DNA of 64,000 nt from Hyposmocoma kahamanoa (Eukaryota; Arthropoda; Insecta; Lepidoptera; Cosmopterigidae). The notes under the pieces were generated by a model. That model saw only the letters and a program-made list of their open reading frames with translations. It was not told the DNA's origin and did not search any database. The stretch spans positions 4,513,026 to 4,577,025 of the forward strand of contig NW_020653945.1 in the NCBI RefSeq assembly GCF_003589595.1. The letters run 5' to 3'. Of the stretch, positions 43,100 through 54,329 are shown piece by piece (position 1 is the first letter of the stretch; each line of letters opens with the position of its first letter). The translations under genes were made by a program, and so were the position numbers.

Positions 43100-43330
43100 G
43101 GGATCACGGTGTAACGCGCGGCCTACTGGTAAAAAGCTTGAAGGTGTCCCGCCGGCAGCCCACATGGCCTGCTACAACTTACCCGAGATCAGGCGTGGCG
43201 TGCTGTGGAAAAAAAACGCGTATCCCGCCGGCAGCCCACACGGCCTAGTTCCTTAATATCAGGCATGGCGTGCTGTGAAAAAAAATACGTGTCTCGCGCG
43301 CTGCCCACATGGCCTGCTACTTCAGAAAAA
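43100..43330 (+). repeat. GC-rich tandem repeat, 69-76-bp unit
   Basis: Units start at 43147, 43223 and 43292 with TCCCGCCGGCAGCCCACA, TCCCGCCGGCAGCCCACA and TCTCGCGCGCTGCCCACA. Each continues with GGCCTGCTAC or GGCCTAGTTC, then ATCAGGCRTGGCGTGCTGTG and an A8 run. Periods are 76 and 69 bp. A degenerate earlier unit may start near 43108. The open frame at 43026-43256 is a by-product. Confidence 0.75.
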
Positions 43331-44943
43331 TCGTTTGCTCTATGGCGCTGAGAGTGTTAAGGTGTTACCACATGAGCATAATATTACTTAAGCAAAGCAT
43401 TGGCATTTAACTGTATTGAAAACTACTGTCGCGGTTGTCACACTGTGTTGTTTGCCGCAGGACGTTAGCTACTACTTATATGGAGCTGCTGAATGTGATA
43501 CTGTACGCGAATTCATACAAATTTGAAGCCGCCATAACCTTTTTAACCAGCACTCATTGGAATAAGACAGACTGGACATATATAAACTTGTCGTCTTCGA
43601 AGTCTTAGCGAAAATTGTAAACACTAAGGAAACTTGACGGACATGCAAATTTTCAAACAAAGTCGTAAGGAAATAAATACTCCAAAAACAGACTATAACT
43701 TCAAGTTCATTTTGAGAGCTTAAATCTTTTAATATCCATTGCTTATGTAATTACAGATTTTGATATTGCTCTTCTTCTAAATCCTGTCCAAACTAACAAC
43801 TAAAATGACACGATAATACGTACTACAGTAACTGTGTAAAGTATAAATTGAACAGAAAAGATAGAACAGACCGGTTTTTTTCCTAGTCGTATACGTCTTC
43901 AATCTTATTGTGGCTGGCCCAGAATTGAAGCTTTGGTGTTTACTCCACGAAACTACTCGTATTTTTGATGTGCTACTGTGTGTACATGACAACTTGCGTT
44001 TTTTTCTTTATTTTCGGCTCACTGCAATACCTGGAGGTCAATTCTCGTGCGACAAAGCACATGTCCACAACAGAGCAAATGCAAAAAAAAACAAGGCGGA
44101 TGGATATTTCAAACAGTATTTGATATTGTACAAACTTCACGATAGATATATCGCAAGACAGTACAGATATGTATGTCTCATGCTAAGATCTGTGAAAACC
44201 GAGTCTGATGGCAAAATAACAAATTCGATTTTAAGAATCATTACGTTAACACTGAAAAGATGGTACACTTGTCAGCTGTTGATTTTAGTGCAATTTTTTT
44301 GTGTCAATTACATTTTGTAGATTTAAATCAATAAAAACGAAAACTGCTTTGATCTTGAGTCTTTAGACTTGTCGTCTCCATAGATGTGGATTTTTTTTTG
44401 TGTAGTCAAGGGCTTATCAAAAGCTAGATATTTGCACCATTTTATCGAAACGTAAAATAAAGTTGAATTTCAATCTTAACCGTAAAGATGACGTACTATA
44501 TTTGACCCTGTAAATTAGATTATAGACACATTAAGATTCGACAATGTTCGAAAATCGAGAAAAAGTCTCAGTGTGCGGGAATCGGTGCCCAATACCTCTA
44601 CTACAAGTTTCCAGTAACCATTATAGAAATATAACAAATTTTATAGCACCACTAGAGATAATCTCTAGTGGTGATGATATGACAAAATATCATCTCAATT
44701 CGTGTACAATATTGAATAATCCGAAATTTCTAACTAATTATCTATTAGCGTAAGTACGATATCGAAAAAACATTAGTTTTTTCGAACATTTCGCCATAAA
44801 GCGGAATTGGCGGCGCAATTCTTAATTTTTTTAAATCTGTTGATTAGCATTCTAGCGTGTGTCCGCGATTTTGTCTGCATAGAATAACTACTTCGAGTAG
44901 CCTATACTACTATACTATACTTATTACACCCCTTTTAAGATTT
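43331..44943. other. No recognised gene; one strong palindrome
   Basis: A 136-codon open frame at 43910-44320 and a 69-codon frame at 44544-44753 show no domain, and I do not call them. A palindrome of 13-bp arms around one base (CACCACTAGAGAT, A, ATCTCTAGTGGTG) lies at 44647-44673. Confidence 0.4.
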
Positions 44944-45104
44944 AGACAGACGTAGACGGAGACAAAGATGAAGACGAAGACGAAGACGAAGACGAAGACG
45001 AAGACGAAGACGAAGACGAAGACGAAGACGAAGACGAAGACGAAGACGAAGACGAAGACGAAGACGAAGACGTAGAGGTAGACGTAGACGGAGTCGGAGA
45101 CCCT
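44944..45104. repeat. (GAAGAC)n hexanucleotide microsatellite
   Basis: A pure run of 17 GAAGAC units spans 44970-45071, flanked on both sides by degenerate units (GTAGAC, GGAGAC, GAGGTA). Because 6 is divisible by 3 it opens several frames at once (poly Phe-Val, Arg-Leu or Ser), which are not genes. Confidence 0.95.
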
Positions 45105-45960
45105 TTCCGAAAAGATGCAAAAAAAAGAAAGGCTCGCATCAGGTTGCACTGACGCGTGTTTCGCTCGCTCGCCATCACTTGGGTATGAAAATCCAAAAAG
45201 GTCATGCGCACAGTGTCTATTTACCCAAAACAACATATTGTATACCAATTTTTAAATAATGCATTTTTTATGATAGGTAGGCTCGCCATGGACCCTCAGC
45301 GTTCATTACACGGACTTCTTAGGGGTCCATGTACCACAGATCAGTAAACCCTGTCCTAGCTCCTTTCTATCTATATACCAATATTCATCAATATTGGTTC
45401 AGCGGTATAGGCGTGAAAACGTAACAGACAAAGTTACTTTAGCATTAATAATATTAGTTTGGATATAGTCAGTGTTGTGTTGGTAAAAAAAAGTTGATTC
45501 GCCCTTACTACACAACAGAATATAATGGGTATACTTCTAAAGGAATAATACTACAATAAAACCATAAAGAAAATGTAATAAGTAATACAAGTTGTCGCCC
45601 CAAAAGGGACACTAAGTAATTCTCACCGCGTCTAAGGGAACCCAAACATAAACAGAACTTTGTTATATTACAATCTAAAGGTGTGTGAGTCTGTAAGTTT
45701 GTTACCGAAGTACTCTCATAGAATATGGCATAGTCACGAACAAGAGTTTATTTATTGAGTATTTTGCAATCAGAATGCAGCTCATCTAGCGCCACCCTTA
45801 AATGACATAGTCTAGGTGTAATGAACCTGAGCCCTCTGAAAGATCACAAATTTATGTATTGTGATGCAGGAGGCAATAGACTTTGGATAGAAGTTAATAA
45901 AAGAAACTTTTCAGTGAAAGATTTGCAGTATTTTATTGAATATCTCTAAATATTTTTATT
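45105..45960. other. No recognised feature
   Basis: No open frame or shared repeat identified. Confidence 0.4.
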
Positions 45961-46155
45961 TTACTAGTCCCGCACTAGGGAAACCCTGTACCGCGGGTGT
46001 CATGTACACATTAATACACAAACACAAATTACACTCAAACTCACGGTAAAAATACATGTAAATCATACGAATATTTCTCCCGGCCCGAGAATCGAACACG
46101 AGCACCTCCACGTGGCAGACTAGCATGGTAACCGTTCGACAACGGAGGCAGTTTT
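45961..46155 (-). repeat. tRNA-derived SINE, family A, full length
   Basis: The inverse copy reads from AACTGCCTCCGTTGTCGAAC through ACCATGCTAGTCTGCCACGT and the box B-like GTTCGATTCTC to AGGGTTTCCCTAGTGCGGG. Confidence 0.85.
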
Positions 46156-46229
46156 TTGAGTTTATTAAAGATAGCAAACAATGATTAGATGTGCAATAAT
46201 AACTTATTTCAGGACCGAGATAAACTAGT

Positions 46230-46440
46230 TAACCCTTCAAAAACATCCGTAGCTATTACCTATTCGAAAACTTGGTGAATCTGAATTGACACCACATAAG
46301 CAAGTTAGTATTGCGAGGGGTGCGGCAAGGCGGTCGATACGCCCGCCCGGCCTAGCGTGACCCATGACGCTCGTCATTCCCGGGCCTCGCGGAGGACTGC
46401 GACCTCTGAACATCAGAGAGACATTAAACATTGGAAATTA
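46230..46440. repeat. GC-rich block, likely a repeat fragment
   Basis: 46310-46400 is sharply GC-rich (CGATACGCCCGCCCGGCC, TCCCGGGCCTCGCGGAGGAC) inside AT-rich DNA. It resembles LINE or SINE-derived sequence, but I cannot name a family. Open frames on both strands are uninformative. Confidence 0.35.
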
Positions 46441-47182
46441 CTGCAGAGGGCGGAGATTCCAGTTTACAACAAGGAGTAAAGACTAATAAAGGCTTTGAAA
46501 CATCGAAAAGTAAGCAAATGTCTGTTTTTATAGTCATTGAACGACGGTAACCACTTTTCGTTCGACCGTTTACCGGTTTGTGTACCATAAAAGCGACGAA
46601 ATGGTTCTATTGACGTACTTCAACAAAATCCCTGCAGCATTCATTCTCGTTAAATAATCTGAATTTCTTAAATATTATTTTATTGAGTCATTTACCACGA
46701 CTAAACGAAGACTGACTTCACAGGCCAGCCATTTTGTGTTATTACTGTGAACTTGACCTACAAACGTTTTGGATAATTAAGTTGAAGTTCACAATATTAA
46801 GACTTAAGTCAAGAAATATTTTTCAACAATTACTTTTTGCTTCTAATCAACCATACAAGTCATTTCAAACCGAACTTTATATCAATGTAAAAACAATTGA
46901 GAGAGTTAACATAGCTAAAGTAAAGAATAACGTGGACAGTCCCTTTAACAAATCCCGGGACTTTTCGGAAACGATTATAATGCAATATTTATAGAAATTT
47001 GAGTATATTGGCGATAAAATATTATTATAAAAGATTGTCTCAAAAAATCATATTGTAGTTGTGTTTTATAGGTATTTACGTATTGAAATGCTTGAGCCAT
47101 CTAAAACATAAGCACGAGACCCGAGAAAATAAATAGCAAAAAGAACGCATTTTATGCGTGATGATGACGAAATGTGTTTAAG
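46441..47182. other. No recognised feature
   Basis: An 86-codon frame at 46734-46994 shows no domain. Confidence 0.35.
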
Positions 47183-47492
47183 TGGCAGTAGAGCACCTTG
47201 TGAAAGAGTTCGTCCAGGGAAGTACTGCCACCTTACCTGTTTTTGCCGCCAAGCAGTAATCTCAGCGCATTACTGCGTTCCAGTTTTGAAGGGTAAGGGT
47301 GCTGGTAAAATTACAGGCACATGGGACTTGTCAACTTATGTCTCAGCGTGACGGGCGCAGTGGCAGTGCCTCTCAGATCTTTGCGACTTAAAGCTCTGAG
47401 TGGCACTGCAGCTATTATGGACAGGCGTGTCGCTTTCCACCAAGTGCACAACTTGTTCGTCCAGTCACTTGGTATCATAAAAAAAAAATATC
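47183..47492 (+). repeat. Dispersed repeat B, reference full-length copy
   Basis: Runs from TGGCAGTAGAGCACCTTGTG through GTCCAGGGAAGTACTGCC, TTGAAGGGTAAGGGTGCTGG, CTTATGTCTCAGCGTGACGG and TTATGGACAGGCGTGTCGCT, to a TGGTATCATAAAAAAAAAA tail. About 310 bp. The family resembles an abundant butterfly repeat with the same CCGCCAAGCAG...GTTCCGGTTTTGAAGGG...ACAGGCACA order. It is probably a LINE-dependent nonautonomous retroposon. Confidence 0.85.
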
Positions 47493-48040
47493 CATACTAA
47501 GAAAACGTTCATACTTACGGTAAATTAAGTCACTCAATTCCGATCACTGGTAATAAGAGTGAAAAGACGTCTTTTACGCTCTTATTGCATGGATATAAAT
47601 CTTTTTCGGGCCAATTTATACCGTAGTTAACAAGTGTAACTGCCTTAGGTATAGCACACAAAGTTCCATTTAACACGGACTTAAAAAAATTACAATACGT
47701 GTGTTATAATATAATTTGAATAAAAATTTTCATTATTATGTATTGTAATGCAACCTATTTTTTAAGAAAAGTTTGATTTGTAAATAAGTCATACCAGGAA
47801 TGGAACCCGGAACCTCCTCATTTAGCGCTCAGATTGCAAACCTCTTGGACATCGAAATCATGACACATAATATGATATTAAATCATTCTTAACCCATTTA
47901 TAACAATATGAGATCAAATGAGTTATTCACCCGGGTCACAAAATAAATAACAGAATTATTCTATCCAATAACAAGAATAACTGTTTGTGCGTACCTATAA
48001 CAATTTCACTAAACTTTTAACATACAAAAAATACAAAATA
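47493..48040. other. No recognised gene
   Basis: AAAACGTTCATACTTACGGTA near 47503 is related in inverse to the small repeat near 9770 and 11100. Otherwise nothing. Confidence 0.35.
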
Positions 48041-48655
48041 CAAAATAATTTATTTTACAAATGAACTTGTGCAGGCACATTACAAGTTAGTTACGACAAA
48101 AAACCAGGTAACACTACTCAATTGTAGCGTATATATCGCGTACAGAGAATTTCCTACGATTCCTGCACTAGGCAAAGCCTGTCTCGTAGGTAATCGATAA
48201 AAACATTGTTACTGTTTATTATTATTAAAAAGTTTTTTTTTTTTTTTTAAATTGTACATATTATTAAACACATTATCAAACAAACATATTATCAAAAATT
48301 ATTATTATTATATAATACATTATTTTATTTTATCTTATCATATTTTTATGTTATTATATTAGATTATATATATATTGTATAATGTATAATATTCATTCTA
48401 TTTTTAATTCAATACCAATTACCTTATATATACATTTTTATAGGATGAGTATGTGTCTTTATGGCATTGTGTGTGTATATGTGTGTGTGTGCGTAAGTGC
48501 GAGGGTGCGTGCGTGCGTGTGAGTCGGTGGGTGTGTGCGTGCGTGCACGTGTATGGATTAAGGATTGAGGCAGTGAACTAGCGCACCTCCTTTAGCAAGT
48601 CCTCTATTTCATTGTATGTCAACGTGCGTAGCAACTTATTGACCTATTATTATAC
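48041..48655 (-). repeat. L-CA LINE 3' end with TG microsatellite, minus-strand copy
   Basis: In inverse the copy reads LRTLTYNEIEDLLKEVR and stop (48590-48650), TTCACTGCCTCAATCCTTAA, then a CA-type microsatellite (48474-48545). AT-rich repeats and the end block ATTTCCTACGATTCCTGCAC / ACTCAATTGTAGCGTA follow, finishing in TTTGTAAAATAAATTATTTT. It is colinear with 23821-24660. Confidence 0.75.
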
Positions 48656-49158
48656 GTATCATCTGAAAAGAAAACATTCTATAATACAAATAGACACTGA
48701 ATGCATAATGAAATAGGTACCAAGATTCCTTCACAATATATAATGAATTACCAAATAATATAAATGCCATAGATACCGATAGGAATATTGGGAAATATCC
48801 GAAGGCTCTTAATAAAGTAGTTGTCTTCCCCTCGAAGAAAGGACGCCTGAGTAATGCGACCAAACTTTACGAGGACAGCGAATATTAATAGGACATCGTT
48901 ATTGTCACGGAAAGTACATGACACCTGGTATATTGAATAAAATATCAGTTGTTCGTGAGGATACACGTGCGGGTATAAGTATATAGCATTTCAAGCGTAT
49001 TTTACGTACTTTTTGGTATATTCCTGTGGTGAGATTATTCTCAAAGAAAACTCTAGTTGCTAAATCGGAGATTTCGACGGAAAGTTGGTTGTGCATTAAT
49101 CAATATGAAATAACGCCAACATATTGTTACACTCGACCATGATTTTTTTTTAAATATC
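48656..49158. other. No recognised feature
   Basis: Three overlapping minus-strand open frames have no recognisable domain. Confidence 0.35.
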
Positions 49159-49384
49159 TAGTGACGGCACGAAGAATCGTGCACCGGGTGGTAAGCGACG
49201 CGCCTGTCCATAACAGTTGCAATGCTATCGGAGCTTTAAAACGAAAAGATCTTAGGGGCAATGCCACTGTAGACGCCCTGAGGTATAAGTCGACAAGTCC
49301 CATGTGTCTGTTATTTCACCAACTCCCACACCCTTCAAAACTAAGGGAAGGCGGCAGTTCTTCTCTGGACGCTCTACTACTGCC
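49159..49384 (-). repeat. Dispersed repeat B, minus strand
   Basis: The inverse of the 3' part from GTGACGGCACGAAG, with CGCCTGTCCATAACAGTTGC, to the 5' end TTCTCTGGACGCTCTACTAC. The central TTACTGC block is deleted. Confidence 0.8.
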
Positions 49385-51339
49385 AAATTGATTAAAATTA
49401 ATTACTCAAAAATAACTAACAAAAATTATGAAAAATCACTGGTTTAGTGTTATTTCCATATAATAACACTGTAATGTAAAATAATATAAAATAATAATAA
49501 CAAAAAAACCAATAAATAGAATAGTAGAAGTCATAAATAATTCGCCTGCAATTATGAAATTAAATTAATTTAATTTGTGTGAAATTTTTGATATCCAACA
49601 ATTTCATGTACAGTAATTAATAATGGTATCACAATATTGTATCATCAATATTAGCTCGACTGAAGGATTTCTTATCCAGGTCACGCAATAAATAAAAAAA
49701 AAAATTGGTATACAAGAAAACCTCATGCACATAATTTCAAAATTAAACAATTTTTCGGATTTACTTCACGTATGTTTGTTTTTTTAAACAAGCCAATGTT
49801 TTGAATCCTCCTTTCGGAATGTTGACGCCACTCATAGAACCCGACACATTGGTTTATTTAAAAAAAGCAACTATTTATGCTATAAATATGTATGGTGGCA
49901 GTACTTCCTGGACCAACTCTACTGTTACTAAAACGTGCTCTCGACTGTACAATAAGGAATGTTTGAACAGTTAAACCATTACAAACTGACGCACTGTCGA
50001 TAGTTACCCACTTAAATTTACGACATTTGGATCAATTCCAGAAACTGTCGAATTAATGGTGGCTCTACAGGTCACGCAGGGTGCAGATGTGCGATTGGTT
50101 CGGATTTACGACGGTTATTGTAGGGTCGCCACTTCGATTTCGATTACTGCTGATTGAGAATTATAACTGTTGGCACTGCTTGTTTTGATTGCATGAATGG
50201 AATATTTAATGACTTTAGCAATCTATGCTAGCACAGTGTAAATATGGTAATTTTTAATATGTACCAATATTTACTCTTATTGACTACCATGATATTCATC
50301 TATTTTATTTATGAAAATACTCCATTAGTTGATACTGATGGCGACTGACGGGGCAACGGGCGGCATGGCGTCTCGTTAAACCGCTGGGCAATTTGCAAAT
50401 TTTGAGATAAATGTGATATTTTGGGATAATAGGGCTTCAGATGAAAACCAACATTTTGCATGTTGTCTGTAATACTTAAAGGGAAATATCTCCATATAAG
50501 AATTATGTACAAGGTTAGATATTTTATTCTTATAGAATTCGTTTTAGACTTTTGCTTTAGCGTGTTTTCAGGATTTTATACGATCGGATAAAGTAAATAT
50601 TCTTTAGACAATATACTTAAGTGTATCGCATATTTTCTATAAGATAGTTATTTAATAGTAAATAGCTAAACCATTTAATATAGCAGAACAGTTTTCCGCT
50701 TCTCTTCCGTCGACTCGCCTTAAACGATTATAAGTAAGAAGACAAAATGAATTTATAGTTTTCACTGCACTAGCTTCATTGTTACTTAAATGGGTAAACT
50801 AAGATAGCATAACTGATTCCCCTCTAAGACATTGCTATATAATACAGAAACATTTTCATTTCATTTAGAACAACGTAACGCCGACTACTTTATCTGACAA
50901 TCTAGCCACTAAATGCATAGTTAACCCATATATAAAGCTCCTGACCGTGTTATCCGACGAGGCAACTTGCCATCGCTTAGTTCCCTTGCCGTAGTAAAAT
51001 TGCATGGTGAGTCTGCTGTCTCTTTCAGTCCCATGATATAACCATCATGTTCGGCGTAGTTACAATTACGCGTATTTACATATACACAACTTGTTGTGAG
51101 TTGAAGTAATTGACAACGCACAGGTGCAAGTGAGACAAGTAGATTGTCTCATCTTTGGGGTCACGTATAAGTAAATTATCGAAACGACACAGCACTGCAG
51201 TGCACGCGATTAATAAAATACGAAATTTTTCACACATTCAAACAGCTAGATTGGTTTACTTCAGCTTCTTTTTACTGTTTAATGACATATACATTTTGCT
51301 TTGAGGTAATGCCGCCGATATTAATAGAATCTTTGTCCT
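49385..51339. other. No gene; one repeat B scrap
   Basis: GGTGGCAGTACTTCCTGGAC at 49894-49913 is the inverse of the repeat B 5' end. The rest, including short frames at 50309-50512 and 50921-51121, is unrecognised. Confidence 0.4.
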
Positions 51340-51488
51340 GCAGAAACCGCGATTAGGGAAATTTACAATGTGGGCCCCAGAGTGTCTTTGAAAGATATGT
51401 TTAAAGAGATTAACATTCTTACACTAGCGTTACAGTACATTTACGAAAATGTTATTTGTGTTAAGAAGAATAGTATTTTTTTTTATTA
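51340..51488 (+). pseudogene. CR1-like LINE C-terminal fragment, plus strand
   Basis: The translation AETAIREIYNVGPRVSLKDM then FKEINILTLALQYIYENVIC then VKKN matches the AIRxIYxLxxRxSLRExFKxxxILTxxxxYIYxNI block seen in the minus-strand element 0.4 kb downstream (AIRSVYHLHSRVSLREKFKY). It is a short truncated piece in the opposite orientation. Confidence 0.6.
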
Positions 51489-51699
51489 AAAATAGTGACA
51501 AAGATAACATTAAGTATGCTATTATACTATACTATAACAAAACTATAGTGAAACAAAAACTTTATACTAAAGGTTATTAGACAGTTTCTGTGTAGGTACT
51601 TGGATGACAAGAATCCGTGGTAGTGACCCGTTTAGCACTGGCAGGTAGTCGTAATCTAAGAAGATGTTTGAAAACAATATTATAAATGTTAAATGTATT

Positions 51700-52290
51700 C
51701 AAATGTCAAAGTCAAAGTCAAAGTAAATTCACACTTGAAATGTCACATTTAAGCTACTGCTCGTTGACTACACTGGCTTCCTTGAAAAGAACGAGCAAGA
51801 AACTCTAGGGATTGCTCTTATAAAATAAACTTAAATGCTATGGAATACACTTTGAATCAAATTTGTGTGGAATCTAGAGCCGTGTCGTCTTTCCATACAT
51901 CTTTATCTAACACGTAGTTTTCATTTTTGTAATATGACTTTTCAGTCAAAATATTTTTAATGTAGTTTTTAAACTTAAGAACTAATAATCTTAATATATG
52001 CTCCGGAATCTTATTGTAAAATCGTATACAGTTCCCCATGAAAGAGTCGTTTACCTTGGTTAAACGAAATTGTGGTACCATGAGTTTGGACTTAGCTCTA
52101 AGGTTAATGTTATGGATATCTTCTTTCTTATTGAAATTATGTATATTTTTACGGGTATGTAAAATATTTGAGTAAGTGTAGTGTGATGCCACAGTCATGA
52201 TACCAGTGTACTTAAACTTTTCTCTGAGAGAAACCCGAGAATGTAAATGGTACACAGAACGAATCGCTCGTTTTTGCAATTCAAATATGA
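51700..52290 (-). pseudogene. CR1-like LINE 3' end: C-terminal coding and 3' UTR
   Basis: The frame at 52279-51857 reads QKRAIRSVYHLHSRVSLREK, then HYTYSNILHTRKNIHNFN, then PQFRLTKVNDSFMGNCIRFY and NKIPEHILRL, the thumb and C-terminal part of CR1-clade polyproteins. The 3' UTR follows, ending in (CTTTGA)n at 51708-51725, a CR1-style tandem tail. Nothing upstream of the C-terminal block is present, so it is a 5'-truncated insertion. The 140-codon frame is intact, suggesting a moderately young copy. Confidence 0.75.
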
Positions 52291-52559
52291 TTTGTCTAAA
52301 GCTTCTTACTAATTCTTCTCAGGGCACTCTGCCTTACGAATGAGCAGTAGAGTTTAATAAATATGACGATTTGCTTACCTACGAAATAAAAGTAATTTGA
52401 ATTTGGATTTTTATGGTAAGAGGATAAGTTGCTTCAATGACTTCTGTGACAATGTATTTTATTTTGTTGAAAATTATATTCAACAAATTGCTCAAACTGT
52501 TTTCGGTAATTGCTTTGATTATTGGACAAGACACTACAATATTATGGCATAAACTCGAA
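52291..52559. other. No recognised feature
   Basis: AT-rich DNA between the CR1-like tail and SINE A. A minus-strand frame through it is partly SINE-derived. Confidence 0.3.
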
Positions 52560-53209
52560 TAAGGCACACACTCATACTCATAGCCTAGGGAAACCCTGTG
52601 TCCCGAGTACCACGGACACACACATAGACACCCACTAATTACACCTAAACTCACGAGATAAATAAATGTAGACCATACAAATATTTCTCCCGGCCCGGGT
52701 ATCGAACCCGGGACATCTGCGTTGCGGACCAGGGGGTCGATCAGTTGTCGACCAATTCGATTTGATATCGTACGATTTCTTTTCATTTTTATTTACAACA
52801 CCCGAATTGAACGTTAAACTGTCGTATTCGAAACCGAACCGAAATGACGTCACTCCCGTACTAGAACTGCTCGACCGGTAATAACGTTTGTAGGCTACAA
52901 ACGTTGTTCAGAACATAGTTATCGGACGTTGTTCAATTTTATTAATATATTTTAATGCAACACTAACGCATTCCTATATTTTAGGCTTTTAAAGTCTTAA
53001 AAATGTATATAAAAGCATTTTTATTTTTCTTATAATCTATTTCACTGACTAACTCCGTAAACGTTGTTGGATAACGTTATCGTATCCGAATCCGAAATAG
53101 CTCGGAAAGCGTCTTCGAGAACGATATCCAATCGAAGGATTCGATTAAAATATGGAAGAGTTCTGAATCGGGGTCCATGATGGTGACCGTTCGGTCACGG
53201 AGGTAGTTA
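52560..53209 (-). repeat. SINE A split by a nested MITE
   Basis: The SINE body (52560-52731, ending TCTGCGTTGCGGACCA) and its head (53175-53209, CCATGATGGTGACCGTTCGG then TCACGGAGGTAGTT) are separated by 443 bp of foreign DNA. CCA is present on both sides of the insertion. Confidence 0.85.
52732..53174. mobile_element. Harbinger-like MITE (family H3) inside SINE A
   Basis: 443 bp starting GGGGGTCGATCAG and ending, in inverse, ACCCCGATTCAGAACTC. Its exact limits come from the interrupted SINE, which gives a 3-bp CCA duplication. A 3-bp target and G-rich TIR fit PIF/Harbinger, but the TIRs are diverged. A partial copy is at 19932. Confidence 0.6.
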
Positions 53210-53404
53210 TTGAATGGATTGTTATACAATTTATTGTTTAAGTAATTAATAGATTCAAGCGTTACTTTGCGGTACTCCGTGTTAATAAAAATGCAAGTTA
53301 ATTAATTTGCTACTCCGCGAACCCAGTGAAAATTAAATCGTTTGAAAGTATTCACAGTCAATACACTAATATAATAGGATTTATCCTACTATTATAGTAG
53401 GGAA

Positions 53405-53985
53405 AGAGAGGCTGGTTGACCAGTATGTCTACCTTGGGCATATTCTATCTTTTGATAAGGAGCATCAACAAAATTAAATCACAAAACGCATACAACTGGG
53501 TAGGATTGCATTCGGTAGGGTGGATGACATCTTAAAGTCGGTTTGTACTCCACACTGTTTGAAAACCCGCTATTTAACCAATGTGTCTTGCCCACTATGA
53601 CTTACGGTGCTGGTGGACGTTCACACAGAAGGCTGTGTACAGAATGAGAGTCGCACAAAGATCCATGGAGCAAGTCATGCTCGGCGTCGTAGACGTACTA
53701 AGGTCCAGAACATAGGAGAGATGATATCAAGTTTAAAATGGAGCTGGCGAGGCATGTTGCGACACATAGTGAACACAGTTGGAGTAAGGCGATTACCGAA
53801 TGGTGACCAAGAAATGGATATAAAAACGTGAGACATCCTGTGGCGAGATGGGTGGACGACATTGTCAAAGTTGCGAGCAGTAGATGTGTGAGATTAGCAC
53901 AGGATCGTGCTGGATGGCACAAACTACTGGAGGCCTATACCCAGCAGTGGGTGAAGTCGGAATGTAGATGACGATGATTCTAATA
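53405..53985 (+). pseudogene. RTE-type LINE C-terminal fragment
   Basis: The translation across frames gives RLVDQYVYLGHILSFDKEHQ, RIAFGRVDDILKS, then TKVQNIGEMISSLKWSWRGM, HPVARWVDDIVKVA and AQDRAGWHKLLEAYTQQWV. This is the end of RTE-clade ORF2 (YLGxxxSFD, WRWAGHI, RWxDDI, AxDRxxWxxLxEAY). Several frameshifts break it. It ends with a GATGACGATGA-like tail, typical for RTE. Confidence 0.75.
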
Positions 53986-53989
53986 TTCC

Positions 53990-54240
53990 GACCTTGCCTG
54001 CGTTATCCATCCAGGCAATATCCGCTTAGAGATCTTGTCTCGTAGGTTTTATTTAGAGCACAACAGCAAGTGTTGCATCGTTGTGTTGGGACATCTCAGT
54101 TACATAGGGCTAAACTAAAATCGCTGAACCCCCATTTACAGATCTTGTCTCTGCAGCGACCTATATGGGTGCGAAGTCGATTCAAGGACTTCCTCGCGGG
54201 CCACCGCAGGTCATCACATAGTGATAGCTGCTCTTGAGGG
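53990..54240 (-). pseudogene. R1-like LINE C-terminal fragment
   Basis: The minus-strand frame contains CDDLRWPARKSLNRLRTHIG and RCRDKICKWGF, followed by ALCN and QHNDATLA-type residues in shifted frames. This is the LRTxxGRCRDxLxKWG...CxC zinc-knuckle end of R1/RTE-like polyproteins. The fragment is short and broken. Confidence 0.5.
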
Positions 54241-54270
54241 ATAATAAAACCAGGTGGTGGGGGGTTTTTC

Positions 54271-54329
54271 AGTCGCTTACCACCAGCGCACCACTTGTTC
54301 GTTCCTTCTCTTGGGACCATAAAAAAACA
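54271..54329 (+). repeat. Dispersed repeat B, 3' scrap
   Basis: CGCTTACCACCAGCGCACCA and CTTGGGACCATAAAAAAACA. Confidence 0.7.

Noticed and set aside
43910..44320. 136-codon open frame as a possible host gene
   Set aside because: No recognisable domain, biased composition or splice context. The length is possible by chance in 64 kb.
44910..45248. 112-codon frame with repeated Phe-Val (also Arg-Leu and poly-Ser frames)
   Set aside because: All come from the GAAGAC hexanucleotide array, which is open in several frames at once.
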